Positions 42,941 through 51,690 of a stretch of DNA of 64,000 bases are shown here, piece by piece. Source of the stretch: Pseudomaricurvus sp033283335. GTDB taxonomy: Bacteria > Pseudomonadota > Gammaproteobacteria > Pseudomonadales > Cellvibrionaceae. A program made the position numbers and the translations under genes. The stretch covers positions 310,001 to 374,000 of the forward strand of contig JAWMQP010000001.1 in the NCBI GenBank assembly GCA_033283335.1, given 5' to 3'. The notes under the pieces are model-generated. The model had not been told where the DNA came from and ran no database searches. It was given only the letters and a program-made list of their open reading frames with translations. Within the stretch, counting starts at the first letter, position 1. Every line of letters starts with the position of its first letter.

Positions 42941-45091
42941 ATGATATATAAAGGTAATGCAGTCACGGTGCAAATGCTTGATGCTGGCATCGCAGAGCTG
43001 AATTTTGACTTACAGGGCGAGTCCGTCAACAAGTTTGACACCGCCACGGTTAGTGAATTGGAACAGGCGCTGACGGCGCTGGAAAACACCGCTGAACTGA
43101 AGGGCGTCCTGGCCACCAGTGGCAAGGGTGTTTTCATTGTCGGTGCGGATATCACCGAGTTTGTCCCATTGTTTGATGCTCCCGCCGAAGCCATGGCTGC
43201 GCATTTAAGCAAGAACGTTGAAAATCTTAATCGTCTCGAAGACCTGAAAGTACCGGTTGTGGTGGCGATTAACGGTTTCGCCCTGGGTGGCGGTCTGGAA
43301 TTTTGTTTGGCCTGTGACTACCGTATCGCCAGCACGGCGGCCAAAGTGGGTCTGCCCGAAGTTAAGCTGGGCCTGATACCGGGTTGGGGTGGTACTGTGC
43401 GTCTGCCGCGTCTGGCTGGTTGCGATACCGCCATTGAGTGGGTTGCATCCGGTAAGGATCAGCGTGCTGATGTGGCCCTCAAGGCCGGCGTTGTGGATGG
43501 CGTTGTAGCGCCTGAGCAATTGCGCGAAGCGGCCTTGAATGTTCTGCAGCAATGCATTGATGGCAAGCTGGATTACAGCGCTCGTCGCGAACAGAAAAAA
43601 GCGCCGTTGCAACTCAACGACATTGAATCGTTGATGACTTTTGAAACTTCTAAAGCGTTTGTTGGCGCCCAGGCTGGCCCCAACATGCCCGCACCTGTCA
43701 CTGCTGTGAAGTGCATGCAGAAAGCCGCTGGCATGTCTCGCGATGAAGCATTGGTCGTAGAGAAAGACGGCTTTGTTAAAGTGGTTTCTACGGAAGCTGC
43801 CAAATCCTTGGTTGGTCTTTTCCTCAGTGATCAGTTGATTGCTAAAAAAGCCAAGGTTTGGGAAAAACAGTCCGACAAGAAAATTGCCAATGCCGCTGTA
43901 TTGGGTGCTGGTATTATGGGTGGCGGTATCGCCTACCAGTCTGCCTTGAAAGGTACTCCGATCAAGATGAAAGACATCGCACAAGCGGGTCTTGATTTGG
44001 GGATGTCAGAGGCCAACAAGCTGCTGAGCAAGCAAGTCGGACGTGGCCGAATGACGCCGGATAAAATGGGTGCAGTACTGGCTTCCATTACACCGACTCT
44101 ATCGTATGAAAGCTTCTCTGATGTGGACATGGTGGTTGAAGCCGTTGTGGAAAACCCCAAGGTCAAACACGCAGTGCTGGCCGATGTAGAAAAGCAAGTA
44201 TCTGAAGACACCATTATTGCTTCCAACACCTCCACTATTTCCATTTCTCACCTGGCCGAAGCTTTGCAGCGCCCTGAGAATTTCTGCGGCATGCACTTCT
44301 TTAACCCGGTACATGCGATGCCTCTGGTAGAGGTTATTCGTGGTGAGAAAACCTCTGACAAAGCCGTTGCCCGTACCGTTGCCTATGCCAACGCCATGGG
44401 TAAAAAAGCCATCGTTGTCAACGACTGCCCCGGATTCCTGGTGAACCGTGTCCTGTTTCCGTACTTTGCCGGTTTTGCTGGCCTGGTTCGTGATGGCGCC
44501 GACTTCCAGAAGGTCGATAAGGTGATGGAGAAGTGGGGCTGGCCAATGGGCCCGGCTTATCTGCTGGATGTTGTGGGTATTGATACCGGCTCTCACGCTG
44601 AAGAAGTGATGGCAGAAGGCTTCCCGGATCGTATGGCCAAGTCCTACAAGACTGCCGCTGACGTCATGTTTGAAAATGAGCGTTACGGTCAGAAAAATGG
44701 CAAAGGCTTCTACAGCTATGAGAAAGACAAGCGTGGCAAGCCGAAAAAAGTGGCTACTGAAGAGTCTTATCAGTTGATTGCCTCCGTCAGCGAAGCCAGC
44801 AAGGAATTCACCGAGGAAGAAATCATTTTCCGAATGATGATCCCAATGGCGACCGAGATGGCGCGTTGTCTGGACGAAGGCATTGTGGAGACAGCCGCCG
44901 AAGCGGATATGGCCCTGATATACGGTCTGGGCTTCCCGGTCTTCCGCGGTGGCATTTTCCGTTGGTTGGACAGCCTCGGAATGGACAAGTTTGTTGCAGA
45001 GTGTGAGAAGTACACTGCACTCGGCAAACTGTATGAGCCTACTGAGTCGCAGCGTCAAATGGCAGCTGCCGGCAAGAAATACTACGCCTGA
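42941..45091 (+). CDS. fadB: Fatty-acid oxidation complex alpha subunit
   Basis: A 716-residue multifunctional enzyme of beta-oxidation. The N-terminal 190 residues are enoyl-CoA hydratase/isomerase (FALGGGLEFCLACDYRIAS and GLPEVKLGLIPGWGGT). The central part is 3-hydroxyacyl-CoA dehydrogenase with the NAD motif VLGAGIMGGGIAYQSAL and the catalytic His in NFCGMHFFNPVH. It forms the alpha2-beta2 complex with FadA, encoded 34 bases downstream. Length is the same as P. aeruginosa and E. coli FadB (about 715-729). Confidence 0.96.
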   Translation: MIYKGNAVTVQMLDAGIAELNFDLQGESVNKFDTATVSELEQALTALENTAELKGVLATSGKGVFIVGADITEFVPLFDAPAEAMAAHLSKNVENLNRLEDLKVPVVVAINGFALGGGLEFCLACDYRIASTAAKVGLPEVKLGLIPGWGGTVRLPRLAGCDTAIEWVASGKDQRADVALKAGVVDGVVAPEQLREAALNVLQQCIDGKLDYSARREQKKAPLQLNDIESLMTFETSKAFVGAQAGPNMPAPVTAVKCMQKAAGMSRDEALVVEKDGFVKVVSTEAAKSLVGLFLSDQLIAKKAKVWEKQSDKKIANAAVLGAGIMGGGIAYQSALKGTPIKMKDIAQAGLDLGMSEANKLLSKQVGRGRMTPDKMGAVLASITPTLSYESFSDVDMVVEAVVENPKVKHAVLADVEKQVSEDTIIASNTSTISISHLAEALQRPENFCGMHFFNPVHAMPLVEVIRGEKTSDKAVARTVAYANAMGKKAIVVNDCPGFLVNRVLFPYFAGFAGLVRDGADFQKVDKVMEKWGWPMGPAYLLDVVGIDTGSHAEEVMAEGFPDRMAKSYKTAADVMFENERYGQKNGKGFYSYEKDKRGKPKKVATEESYQLIASVSEASKEFTEEEIIFRMMIPMATEMARCLDEGIVETAAEADMALIYGLGFPVFRGGIFRWLDSLGMDKFVAECEKYTALGKLYEPTESQRQMAAAGKKYYA

Positions 45092-45125
45092 GTGCGGTCC
45101 AACTAACCATACAGGAGATTAGAAC

Positions 45126-46301
45126 GTGAGCTTAAATGCTAGAGACGCGGTTATTGTCGATTACGCTCGCAGTGCGATGGGCCGCTCAAAAAATGGCTGT
45201 TTTCGTAATGTGCGCGCCGATGACCTCAGTGCTGAGGTCATCAAAGGGCTGTTGGCCCGCAACCCAGGACTGGACGCAGCCAGCATTGATGATGTGATCT
45301 GGGGTTGTGTTATGCAGCGCGAAGAGCAGGGCATGAACATCGCCCGCATGATCGTGTTGCGTGCCGGCCTTCCGCATACCATTCCTGCACAGACGGTTAA
45401 CCGCCTGTGTGGCTCTTCCATGTCGGCGATGCACACTGCCGCTGCCAATGTAATGGCTGGCCTGGGCGATGTGTATCTGGTGGGTGGTGTAGAGCACATG
45501 GGCCACATCAACATGATGCAAGGTGTTGATGCCAACCCACTGATGGGATTGTCCGTGGCGAAAGCGGCGGGCAGCATGGGAATGACCGCCGAAATGCTGT
45601 CAATGATGCACGGTATTCAGCGTGAGCAAATGGACGAGTTTTCTGCGCGTTCACACCGCTTGGCGGCGGCTGCGCGTGAAGCAGGCAAGTTTGATCGCGA
45701 AATCATTCCGGTGCTTGGTCACGATGAGCTGGGCGTGCCTTTCATGGTGACTCAAGACGAAACCATTCGCCCGGAAACTACCGTTGAAGGGTTGGCACAG
45801 CTGCGTCCGGCTTTCAACCCTAACGGTGGTACTGTCACGGCTGGCTCTTCCTCGCAGATTACCGATGGTGCTTCCGCCATGTTGATCATGTCAGCAGAAA
45901 AGGCGAAAGAACTGGGTTTGACTCCGATCGCTAAGATTTCGGCCGCCACTCTGGCGGGCGTGGATCCTTCCATTATGGGATACGGTCCTGTGCCTTCCAC
46001 CCAGAAAGCACTCAAGCAGCTGGGCATGAACATCAAAGATATTGATTATGTCGAGCTGAATGAGGCCTTCGCTGCCCAGGCGTTGCCAGTTTTGAAGGAT
46101 CTAGATCTGCTGCAAGACATGGATGCGAAAGTGAACCTCAATGGTGGCGCTATTGCCCTGGGACACCCGTTCGGTTGTTCCGGCGTGCGTATCAGTGGTT
46201 CTTTGCTGACAGTAATGCAGGAAAAAGACTGGAACGTCGGTATTTCCACCATGTGTATCGGTCTGGGTCAGGGCATTACCACGGTGATTGAGCGGGTTTA
46301 A
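45126..46301 (+). CDS. fadA: 3-ketoacyl-CoA thiolase (fatty-acid oxidation beta subunit)
   Basis: A 391-residue thiolase that releases acetyl-CoA in beta-oxidation. The nucleophile Cys is in VNRLCGSSMSAMHTAAA, the proton-donor Cys in NVGISTMCIGLGQGI, and the His in GGAIALGHPFGCSG. It starts with a GTG behind a good AGGAG site, 34 bases after fadB. A strong terminator follows, closing the fadBA operon. The N-terminus NARDAVIVDYARSAMGRSK matches the FadA of E. coli and Pseudomonas. Confidence 0.96.
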   Translation: MSLNARDAVIVDYARSAMGRSKNGCFRNVRADDLSAEVIKGLLARNPGLDAASIDDVIWGCVMQREEQGMNIARMIVLRAGLPHTIPAQTVNRLCGSSMSAMHTAAANVMAGLGDVYLVGGVEHMGHINMMQGVDANPLMGLSVAKAAGSMGMTAEMLSMMHGIQREQMDEFSARSHRLAAAAREAGKFDREIIPVLGHDELGVPFMVTQDETIRPETTVEGLAQLRPAFNPNGGTVTAGSSSQITDGASAMLIMSAEKAKELGLTPIAKISAATLAGVDPSIMGYGPVPSTQKALKQLGMNIKDIDYVELNEAFAAQALPVLKDLDLLQDMDAKVNLNGGAIALGHPFGCSGVRISGSLLTVMQEKDWNVGISTMCIGLGQGITTVIERV

Positions 46302-46327
46302 CCTTTATGGTTTTCCGCTTGTAACTG

Positions 46328-46358
46328 AAAAAGGCCGGGCTCTATGTCCGGCCTTTTT
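46328..46358 (+). terminator. Terminator of fadBA
   Basis: Arms 46328-46338 and 46348-46358 pair as 11 bases (aaaaaggccgg), with a nine-base loop and a run of T inside the right arm. Confidence 0.9.
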
Positions 46359-46412
46359 CGTTTCTGGTAGACTGCCGCTTTTTCTGTGTTCCGTGGGTGT
46401 GGAGTGAGCTTG

Positions 46413-47765
46413 GTGAATTGTCTGGTGGTTGATTGCCCGGAGAGTGCGATTCGGGAGCGTCAGGCTGAACTGGTTGGCGACCAGGTGGTCACTTTCTCTT
46501 TCCGTCACTGTTTTGCCCAATACTATCTTCCGAATTCACCAGGGGTTGAGCTTCTGGTGTCAGTGACAATCACAGCTCAAACCGTTGAACAGCTGCTGGT
46601 AGGGGCTTATTCGGATGCGCTCTGGGAGCAGCTTGCCCTTCTGGATGAGGCGGCTGAGGTGTCGGCATGGGCCCTGCGTCAAGGGTTGCCTGTGTTTCGC
46701 CCGCAGCAGGCCATTCAGTTACAGCCTGTTGCTATTGCCAAGCCCTGGGGGCGGGAAATCTGGTTTACCGGTATCGAAGCCCGCGGTCAGTCATTGGTCA
46801 GTGATGGGGTGCATTCCATACCGCTGCCCTGGTTGCTGTCGATATTGCCCCGTTTTTTGGCGGGTGGCCGGGAAAAACAGCTCAACTTACTGAAAATTCT
46901 CGATCCTCTGCCAGAGGAAGTGTTTGGCGATCTCTATTTTGAGTTGCACGAACAAAAGCAGGAAGTGTATGTCGTCACTCACGTGGACGATGCAGCCTGG
47001 CCCGACGGTGTGGGGGGAATCCGCATTGGCTTTGATCCTCTCCAGCGTTCACGGTATGACTCTGATGAGGCTTTTGCAGCCGCATTTGGGGAGTCGGTAA
47101 AAACTTATGAGAGCGTTCGGCGCAAGATCGACCAGATTCTCGATGGCTGTCGCCAACAGGCGGGAGTGGGTTTAAATGAGCCAGTCAGTGCAGCCCAGAC
47201 CAAGCAGTGGTTAGCGCTGGTGCCTGAGCCACTGCGCCTGGAAGAGGAAAAGCTGCGCAAGCGTATGGATGCGTTCAAGGCCACTTTGCCGCTGCAGGTG
47301 GGTGATGTGCTGAAGGTCCCGTGTTATACCCCTCATTCTCTGCTTCATGGTGTGAGAACCATAGAGTTTCAAACGCCGGTCTATGAACGACAGATTCTGT
47401 CATTTGCACAAAAGGTGCTTACCCAGGATCACTGGGATACCGATAAGGCCTTGGCGTGCATGTCTTTGCAGCAACACCAGTTGGAGCCCCTTCCGGAAGT
47501 GCTGCACGCAGATGGTGTATTGGTTGAAGAGGTGGTGTCGTTTTCCGATTTTCAGGTGTGGCGCATTCGTTTACAGCAGGCTGCCAGGTTCAATCTCACC
47601 GTCAGCAGCTATAGCCTGGTCATTGGTGTGTCGGGCGAGGTTGAAGTGCTGGGGTTGCCACTGGTTAATGAGCAGGCAGCTTTCATCCCTGCCGAGGCCG
47701 CACAAAAGACACTGCATAATGTAGGTGGCCAAGACGGTGTGGTGCTGGTGTCCTTTCCCAGGTAG
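46413..47765 (+). CDS. Phosphomannose-isomerase-like cupin protein
   Basis: A protein of about 450 residues whose body resembles class I mannose-6-phosphate isomerase: AKPWGREIWFTGIEARG, LLKILDPLPEEVFGDLYFEL and VPCYTPHSLLHGVRTIEFQT. The usual zinc-ligand segment with its QxHP motif is not evident; LHEQKQEVYVVTHVD lies in its place. The C-terminal 100 residues form a second cupin-like half. I favour the GTG at 46413, which has a GGAG site eight bases before it; a GTG at 46386 is also in frame. Its function may be a sugar-phosphate isomerase or a non-catalytic relative. Confidence 0.65.
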   Translation: MNCLVVDCPESAIRERQAELVGDQVVTFSFRHCFAQYYLPNSPGVELLVSVTITAQTVEQLLVGAYSDALWEQLALLDEAAEVSAWALRQGLPVFRPQQAIQLQPVAIAKPWGREIWFTGIEARGQSLVSDGVHSIPLPWLLSILPRFLAGGREKQLNLLKILDPLPEEVFGDLYFELHEQKQEVYVVTHVDDAAWPDGVGGIRIGFDPLQRSRYDSDEAFAAAFGESVKTYESVRRKIDQILDGCRQQAGVGLNEPVSAAQTKQWLALVPEPLRLEEEKLRKRMDAFKATLPLQVGDVLKVPCYTPHSLLHGVRTIEFQTPVYERQILSFAQKVLTQDHWDTDKALACMSLQQHQLEPLPEVLHADGVLVEEVVSFSDFQVWRIRLQQAARFNLTVSSYSLVIGVSGEVEVLGLPLVNEQAAFIPAEAAQKTLHNVGGQDGVVLVSFPR

Positions 47766-47809
47766 CTGGTGTCACGCTCTCTGTTATTTCTGATGTTGAG
47801 TGAGTTGTA

Positions 47810-48727
47810 TTGAAATCTCTTTCCCTGTGTGCGTGCGTAGTACGGCTGCTTTTGTCCGCTGTTTTGTGGCTTCCAGGCTGGCTGAATGCGGACCCCTTGT
47901 TGTGGCAGGTGGACGACCCTGAAACTGGTGGCAGAGCCTATTTGTTCGGCTCCATACACTTCGGCGTGTCCGATTTGTATCCGCTGCCGGACTATGTGCA
48001 AGAGGCCTTTGCTGGCAGTGATTCGCTGGTGGTCGAGCTGGATCTGTCATCACTTGACCCGGTGGAAGCCGGCTACATTCTTGCAGTACACGGCCGGCTG
48101 CCAGAAGGCGAAAGCTTACAGGACAAGCTGACGGAGGCCCAGTGGCAACAGCTTGAGCGAGTTAGTCAGGGTGTGGGGGTTTCTGTGGCCTCTTTTCAGC
48201 GGCTCAAGCCCTGGTTGGTGGCGATAAAGTTGACGGCGGCCCAAATGCGACGCGCCGGCTACGATGAGCAGCTCGGGGTGGATCGATATCTGCTGGATGC
48301 GGCCAGGGCGATGGAGCCCCCTTTGCCGGTGCTGGAGCTGGAAAGTTTCGCCATGCAGATGAAGCTGTTTGATGCACTGGACGAAGCGCAACAGATCGCT
48401 TTCCTGGGGCAGGCCCTCGACGAGTTTCAGTTTGCCCAGGAATCACTGCGTTCGATTATGTCGGCATGGCAGGAGGGGGACGGCGATGCTCTCGAAGGGC
48501 TGATCGCGGGCTCTTTTCAGAAAGGGCCTGATGCCAGGCTCAACAACCTTCTCTACCAGAGTATGTTTGTTGATCGAAACGAGTCCATGCAGGCTCGCAT
48601 AGCCGAGCGGATGCGGCTGGGTGAAGAGTTGTTTGTTGTGGTGGGCGCCGGCCATGTGGTTGGCAAAGATGGCATTAAGTTCATCTTTGAGCGGGAAGGT
48701 TACCAGGTTCGCCAGCTCCACCCTTAA
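47810..48727 (+). CDS. TraB/GumN family protein
   Basis: A 305-residue TraB/GumN-type protein of the Tiki-like metalloprotease superfamily. The two conserved motifs are present: LFGSIHFG near residue 45 and VVVGAGHVVGKDG near the end. The N-terminus is hydrophobic (VVRLLLSAVLWLPGWLNA) and looks like a signal peptide, so the protein should be periplasmic or membrane-attached. The start is a TTG at 47810 with no strong ribosome site. Function is unknown in bacteria. Confidence 0.85.
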   Translation: MKSLSLCACVVRLLLSAVLWLPGWLNADPLLWQVDDPETGGRAYLFGSIHFGVSDLYPLPDYVQEAFAGSDSLVVELDLSSLDPVEAGYILAVHGRLPEGESLQDKLTEAQWQQLERVSQGVGVSVASFQRLKPWLVAIKLTAAQMRRAGYDEQLGVDRYLLDAARAMEPPLPVLELESFAMQMKLFDALDEAQQIAFLGQALDEFQFAQESLRSIMSAWQEGDGDALEGLIAGSFQKGPDARLNNLLYQSMFVDRNESMQARIAERMRLGEELFVVVGAGHVVGKDGIKFIFEREGYQVRQLHP

Positions 48728-48820
48728 CTTGGCATGAGTTGAGGCAGCAGCAGAGACGCTTGAGACACTTCGGAATTGCTTTAAAACGGCGGTTTTGCCC
48801 TGAATCGAAGGGGCAACCTA

Positions 48821-48849
48821 TTGAACCCCGCTGTGGACTGTGGCAGAAT
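48821..48849 (+). promoter_or_regulatory. Putative promoter of tRNA-Leu
   Basis: TTGAAC (48821-48826) and CAGAAT (48844-48849) are separated by 17 bases. The start site would lie about 75 bases before the tRNA. Confidence 0.5.
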
Positions 48850-48933
48850 CAGCTCCCCTTAAATGAGTAGCCTTTGTATGGAGTGTAAATAACCTCCGAA
48901 AATCAAAGAGTTGCGCTTGTTTTTAAAAGTTTT

Positions 48934-49019
48934 GCGGACGTGGCGGAATTGGTAGACGCGCCAGGTTTAGGTTCTGGTGGATTATATCTGTGGGAGTTCA
49001 AGTCTCCCCGTCCGCACCA
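48934..49019 (+). tRNA. tRNA-Leu(UAG)
   Basis: 86 bases with encoded CCA and a long variable arm, typical of class II tRNAs. The acceptor gcggacg pairs with cgtccgc, the anticodon loop tttaggt gives TAG, and the T arm is gagttcaagtctc. It sits immediately upstream of tig, as in Pseudomonas. Confidence 0.96.
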
Positions 49020-49129
49020 TATTCGAGCGTACTGATGACTGATCAGCACATAAGCGGCCATGGCCGTCTTCGAATCCAAATCACCCGACATACCAAATAG
49101 GTATTGACCTGAATTTCATGAGGAACACC

Positions 49130-50449
49130 ATGCAGGTTTCAATCGAGACAACCAGCGGTCTGGAGCGTCGTATGACCGTTGGCATTCCAGCTGAGCAAGT
49201 AGAATCTGAAGTTACCAAGCGCCTGCAGCAGGCGGCAAAAACCGTTCGTCTGAACGGTTTCCGTAAGGGTAAGGTTCCTCTGAAGGTGGTGAAGCAGCGT
49301 TTTGGCGCCGGTGTTCGTCAAGAAGTGCTGGGTGAATTCATGAGCCGTTCCTTCTATGAGGCGGTTCAACAAGAAGATGTTAAACCTGCCGGTCAGCCTG
49401 CCATCGAGCCGAAAGAGATGGAAGAGGGCAAGGATGTCGAGTTTATTGCCACCTTTGAGGTTTACCCTGAAGTTGCTTTAGGCGACACCAGCGGTTTTGA
49501 AATCGAGAAACTGGTTGCCGAGGTTCAGGATGCTGATGTTGACAACATGATTGACGTGTTGCGCAAACAGCAGGCCACATGGAAAGAAGTAGAGCGTGCT
49601 GCTGCCACTGATGATCAGGTCAACATCGACTTTACTGGTACCAAAGACGGTGAAGAGTTTGAAGGTGGTAAGGCCGAAGGTCAGAATTTGGTGCTGGGCT
49701 CTGGTTCCATGATTCCTGGCTTTGAAGACGGTATTGTCGGCATGAAAGCGGGCGAGGAAAAAGTATTGTCTTTGTCCTTCCCTGAAGATTATCACGCCGA
49801 AGAGCTGAAAGGCGCTGCGGTAGAGTTCGCCGTTAAGGTTAATGCAGTTTCCGAGCAGGAGTTGCCAGAACTGAATGGTGAATTCTTCGCCAAATACGGT
49901 GTGGAAAGCGACGACGTCGAGCAGTTCCGTGCTGATGTGCGCAAAAACATGGAGCGTGAGCTCAAAAACGCTGCCAAGTCCAAACTGAAAAACCAAGTGA
50001 TGGACAAGCTGGTTGAAGCGCACGAAGTCGAATTGCCGAAAGCCCTGGTTGAGGGTGAAATCGAGGCATTGCGCAACCAGATGATGCAACAGTTTGGTGG
50101 TGCTCAGCCCAATTTGGACCTGAAATCCCTGCTGCCGAATGAAATGTTCAAAGAGCAGGCCGAGCGTCGCGTATCTTTGGGTTTGATTGTCGGTGAGCTG
50201 GTTAAAGCCGCTGAGATCAAAGTGGACGCTGATCGTGTCCGTGAAATGGTTGAGGAAATGGCCTCCACCTACCAGGACCCGGAAGAGGTCGTTAACTACT
50301 ACTACAGCAACCGCGAGCTGCTGGCCAGCGTTGAGTCCGTTGTGCTGGAAGATCAGGTTGTCGATCACATTCTGGGTGGTGCCAAGGTCACCGAGACCGC
50401 AAGCAGCTACGAAGATGTGATCAAGCCTGCCCAGCAAGACGCCGAGTAA
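49130..50449 (+). CDS. tig: Trigger factor
   Basis: A 439-residue ribosome-bound chaperone and prolyl isomerase. The ribosome-binding domain holds the signature GFRKGKVP, followed by the FKBP-type domain (VNIDFTGTKDGEEFEGGKAE and IPGFEDGIVGMKAGEEKVL) and the long helical C-terminal arms. The ATG at 49130 has an AGGA site; an ATG at 49118 lies before it. A hairpin terminator follows the gene. Confidence 0.97.
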   Translation: MQVSIETTSGLERRMTVGIPAEQVESEVTKRLQQAAKTVRLNGFRKGKVPLKVVKQRFGAGVRQEVLGEFMSRSFYEAVQQEDVKPAGQPAIEPKEMEEGKDVEFIATFEVYPEVALGDTSGFEIEKLVAEVQDADVDNMIDVLRKQQATWKEVERAAATDDQVNIDFTGTKDGEEFEGGKAEGQNLVLGSGSMIPGFEDGIVGMKAGEEKVLSLSFPEDYHAEELKGAAVEFAVKVNAVSEQELPELNGEFFAKYGVESDDVEQFRADVRKNMERELKNAAKSKLKNQVMDKLVEAHEVELPKALVEGEIEALRNQMMQQFGGAQPNLDLKSLLPNEMFKEQAERRVSLGLIVGELVKAAEIKVDADRVREMVEEMASTYQDPEEVVNYYYSNRELLASVESVVLEDQVVDHILGGAKVTETASSYEDVIKPAQQDAE

Positions 50450-50496
50450 CAGCTTGCAAAAAGCAGTCTATTTGGTCGCTTTCTGAGCGAACAAGC

Positions 50497-50525
50497 GCCG
50501 CGAAGCACTCGCTTCGCGGCCATTT
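50497..50525 (+). terminator. Likely terminator of tig
   Basis: Ten-base arms gccgcgaagc (50497-50506) and gcttcgcggc (50511-50520) with an actc loop; the following T-run is short. Confidence 0.75.
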
Positions 50526-50806
50526 CCTCTTCAATCAAGTCTTTGGGCTAGCATATCTGCCCGGCAGGGTTTAAGCTCAGATTATTCTTTCATGTCTCTC
50601 TTGTTAGGTCCGCTGACCGCAGTGTTTCCTGCCAGGGGATTCCATGTGAAGAGTGAATGATACATTTAACGCCCTCTACCCCTCTTTGAGAAAGCCTATT
50701 TCTGCCGATGCCTTGTCTGGGCGCGGACAGGTGTGGCAAGGTTTCCATCACCGGCCTTGGTTATGGCAAATTGTGTGAATTGGTAAAAAGGAAGCATATA
50801 CAGCTC
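50526..50806. other. Intergenic region before clpP
   Basis: With the tig terminator, the gap between tig and clpP is 357 bases. It must hold the clpP promoter, but I find no convincing sigma-70 or sigma-32 elements, and no small gene. Confidence 0.5.
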
Positions 50807-51445
50807 ATGGCAAACTTCGATATACATTCTCAGTCATCCCTTATTCAAAACTCTGGCCTGGTGCCAATGGTTATTGAGCAAACCGCCAGAGGAGAACGTT
50901 CATTTGACATCTATTCCCGCTTGCTGAAAGAGCGGGTGATTTTCCTGGTGGGTCAGGTCGAAGACCATATGGCCAATCTGGTGGTGGCGCAGTTGCTGTT
51001 TCTGGAGGCCGAGAACCCAGATAAAGATATCCATCTGTACATAAACTCTCCCGGTGGCTCGGTTACTGCGGGTATGTCCATCTATGACACCATGCAGTTT
51101 ATCAAGCCGGATGTCAGCACTATGTGCATTGGTCAGGCGTGCAGTATGGGGGCGTTTCTGTTGACGGCTGGCGCTAAAGGTAAGCGTTTTTGTTTGCCAA
51201 ATGCCCGCACCATGATTCATCAGCCCAGCGGTGGTGCCCAGGGGCAGGCCTCGGATATTCATATCCACGCTCAGGAAATCCTTAAAACTCGCCAGAGGCT
51301 GAATGAAATCATGGCCTTCCACACGGGAAATGACGTAGAAAAAGTTGCTGTGGATACCGAGCGTGACAACTTTATGAGTGCCGAAGAGTCCAAAGCTTAC
51401 GGCCTGGTTGATGAAGTTCTGTCTCAACGCGCGGTGATTGAATAA
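50807..51445 (+). CDS. clpP: ATP-dependent Clp protease proteolytic subunit
   Basis: A 212-residue serine protease that forms the barrel of ClpXP. The catalytic triad is Ser113 (GQACSMGAF), His138 (RTMIHQPSGG) and Asp187 (DTERDNFMS). The start at 50807 (MANFDIHSQS) fits the family length and leads into GLVPMVIEQTARGERSFDIYS. In-frame codons back to 50708 give an unusual 33-residue extension that I consider non-coding. clpX follows 245 bases later. Confidence 0.97.
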   Translation: MANFDIHSQSSLIQNSGLVPMVIEQTARGERSFDIYSRLLKERVIFLVGQVEDHMANLVVAQLLFLEAENPDKDIHLYINSPGGSVTAGMSIYDTMQFIKPDVSTMCIGQACSMGAFLLTAGAKGKRFCLPNARTMIHQPSGGAQGQASDIHIHAQEILKTRQRLNEIMAFHTGNDVEKVAVDTERDNFMSAEESKAYGLVDEVLSQRAVIE

Positions 51446-51690
51446 CCACAGCGCTTAATACCTATCCCTGCGGTTCGCGCTGGCATTCTGGACTGGCGCG
51501 ACCAGTAAAATACGGGTATGTTGAGGTTTCTGGCATATAAATCATTATTGGGGGCGGACTCCAGAATGACATGCCGGCCCGTTAGGTAACAAAATTTGGC
51601 ATCATCTGTGTTTTGCTCTTGAAAAAACGAGCCGGAGGACGCATTGTTAGGCTTAAGATGTGCTCAGAAAAGATATGATGGAGAGGTTTA

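Noticed and set aside
44099..45058. A 319-residue open frame on the minus strand inside fadB
   Set aside because: It is antisense to a clear fadB gene and has no recognisable domain or ribosome site; it is a codon-usage shadow.
49478..50437. A 319-residue open frame on the minus strand inside tig
   Set aside because: Fully antisense to trigger factor, low-complexity composition typical of a shadow frame.
50708..50806. An N-terminal extension of ClpP
   Set aside because: The extra 33 residues are Cys- and Gly-rich and do not match ClpP N-termini; the start at 50807 fits the family.
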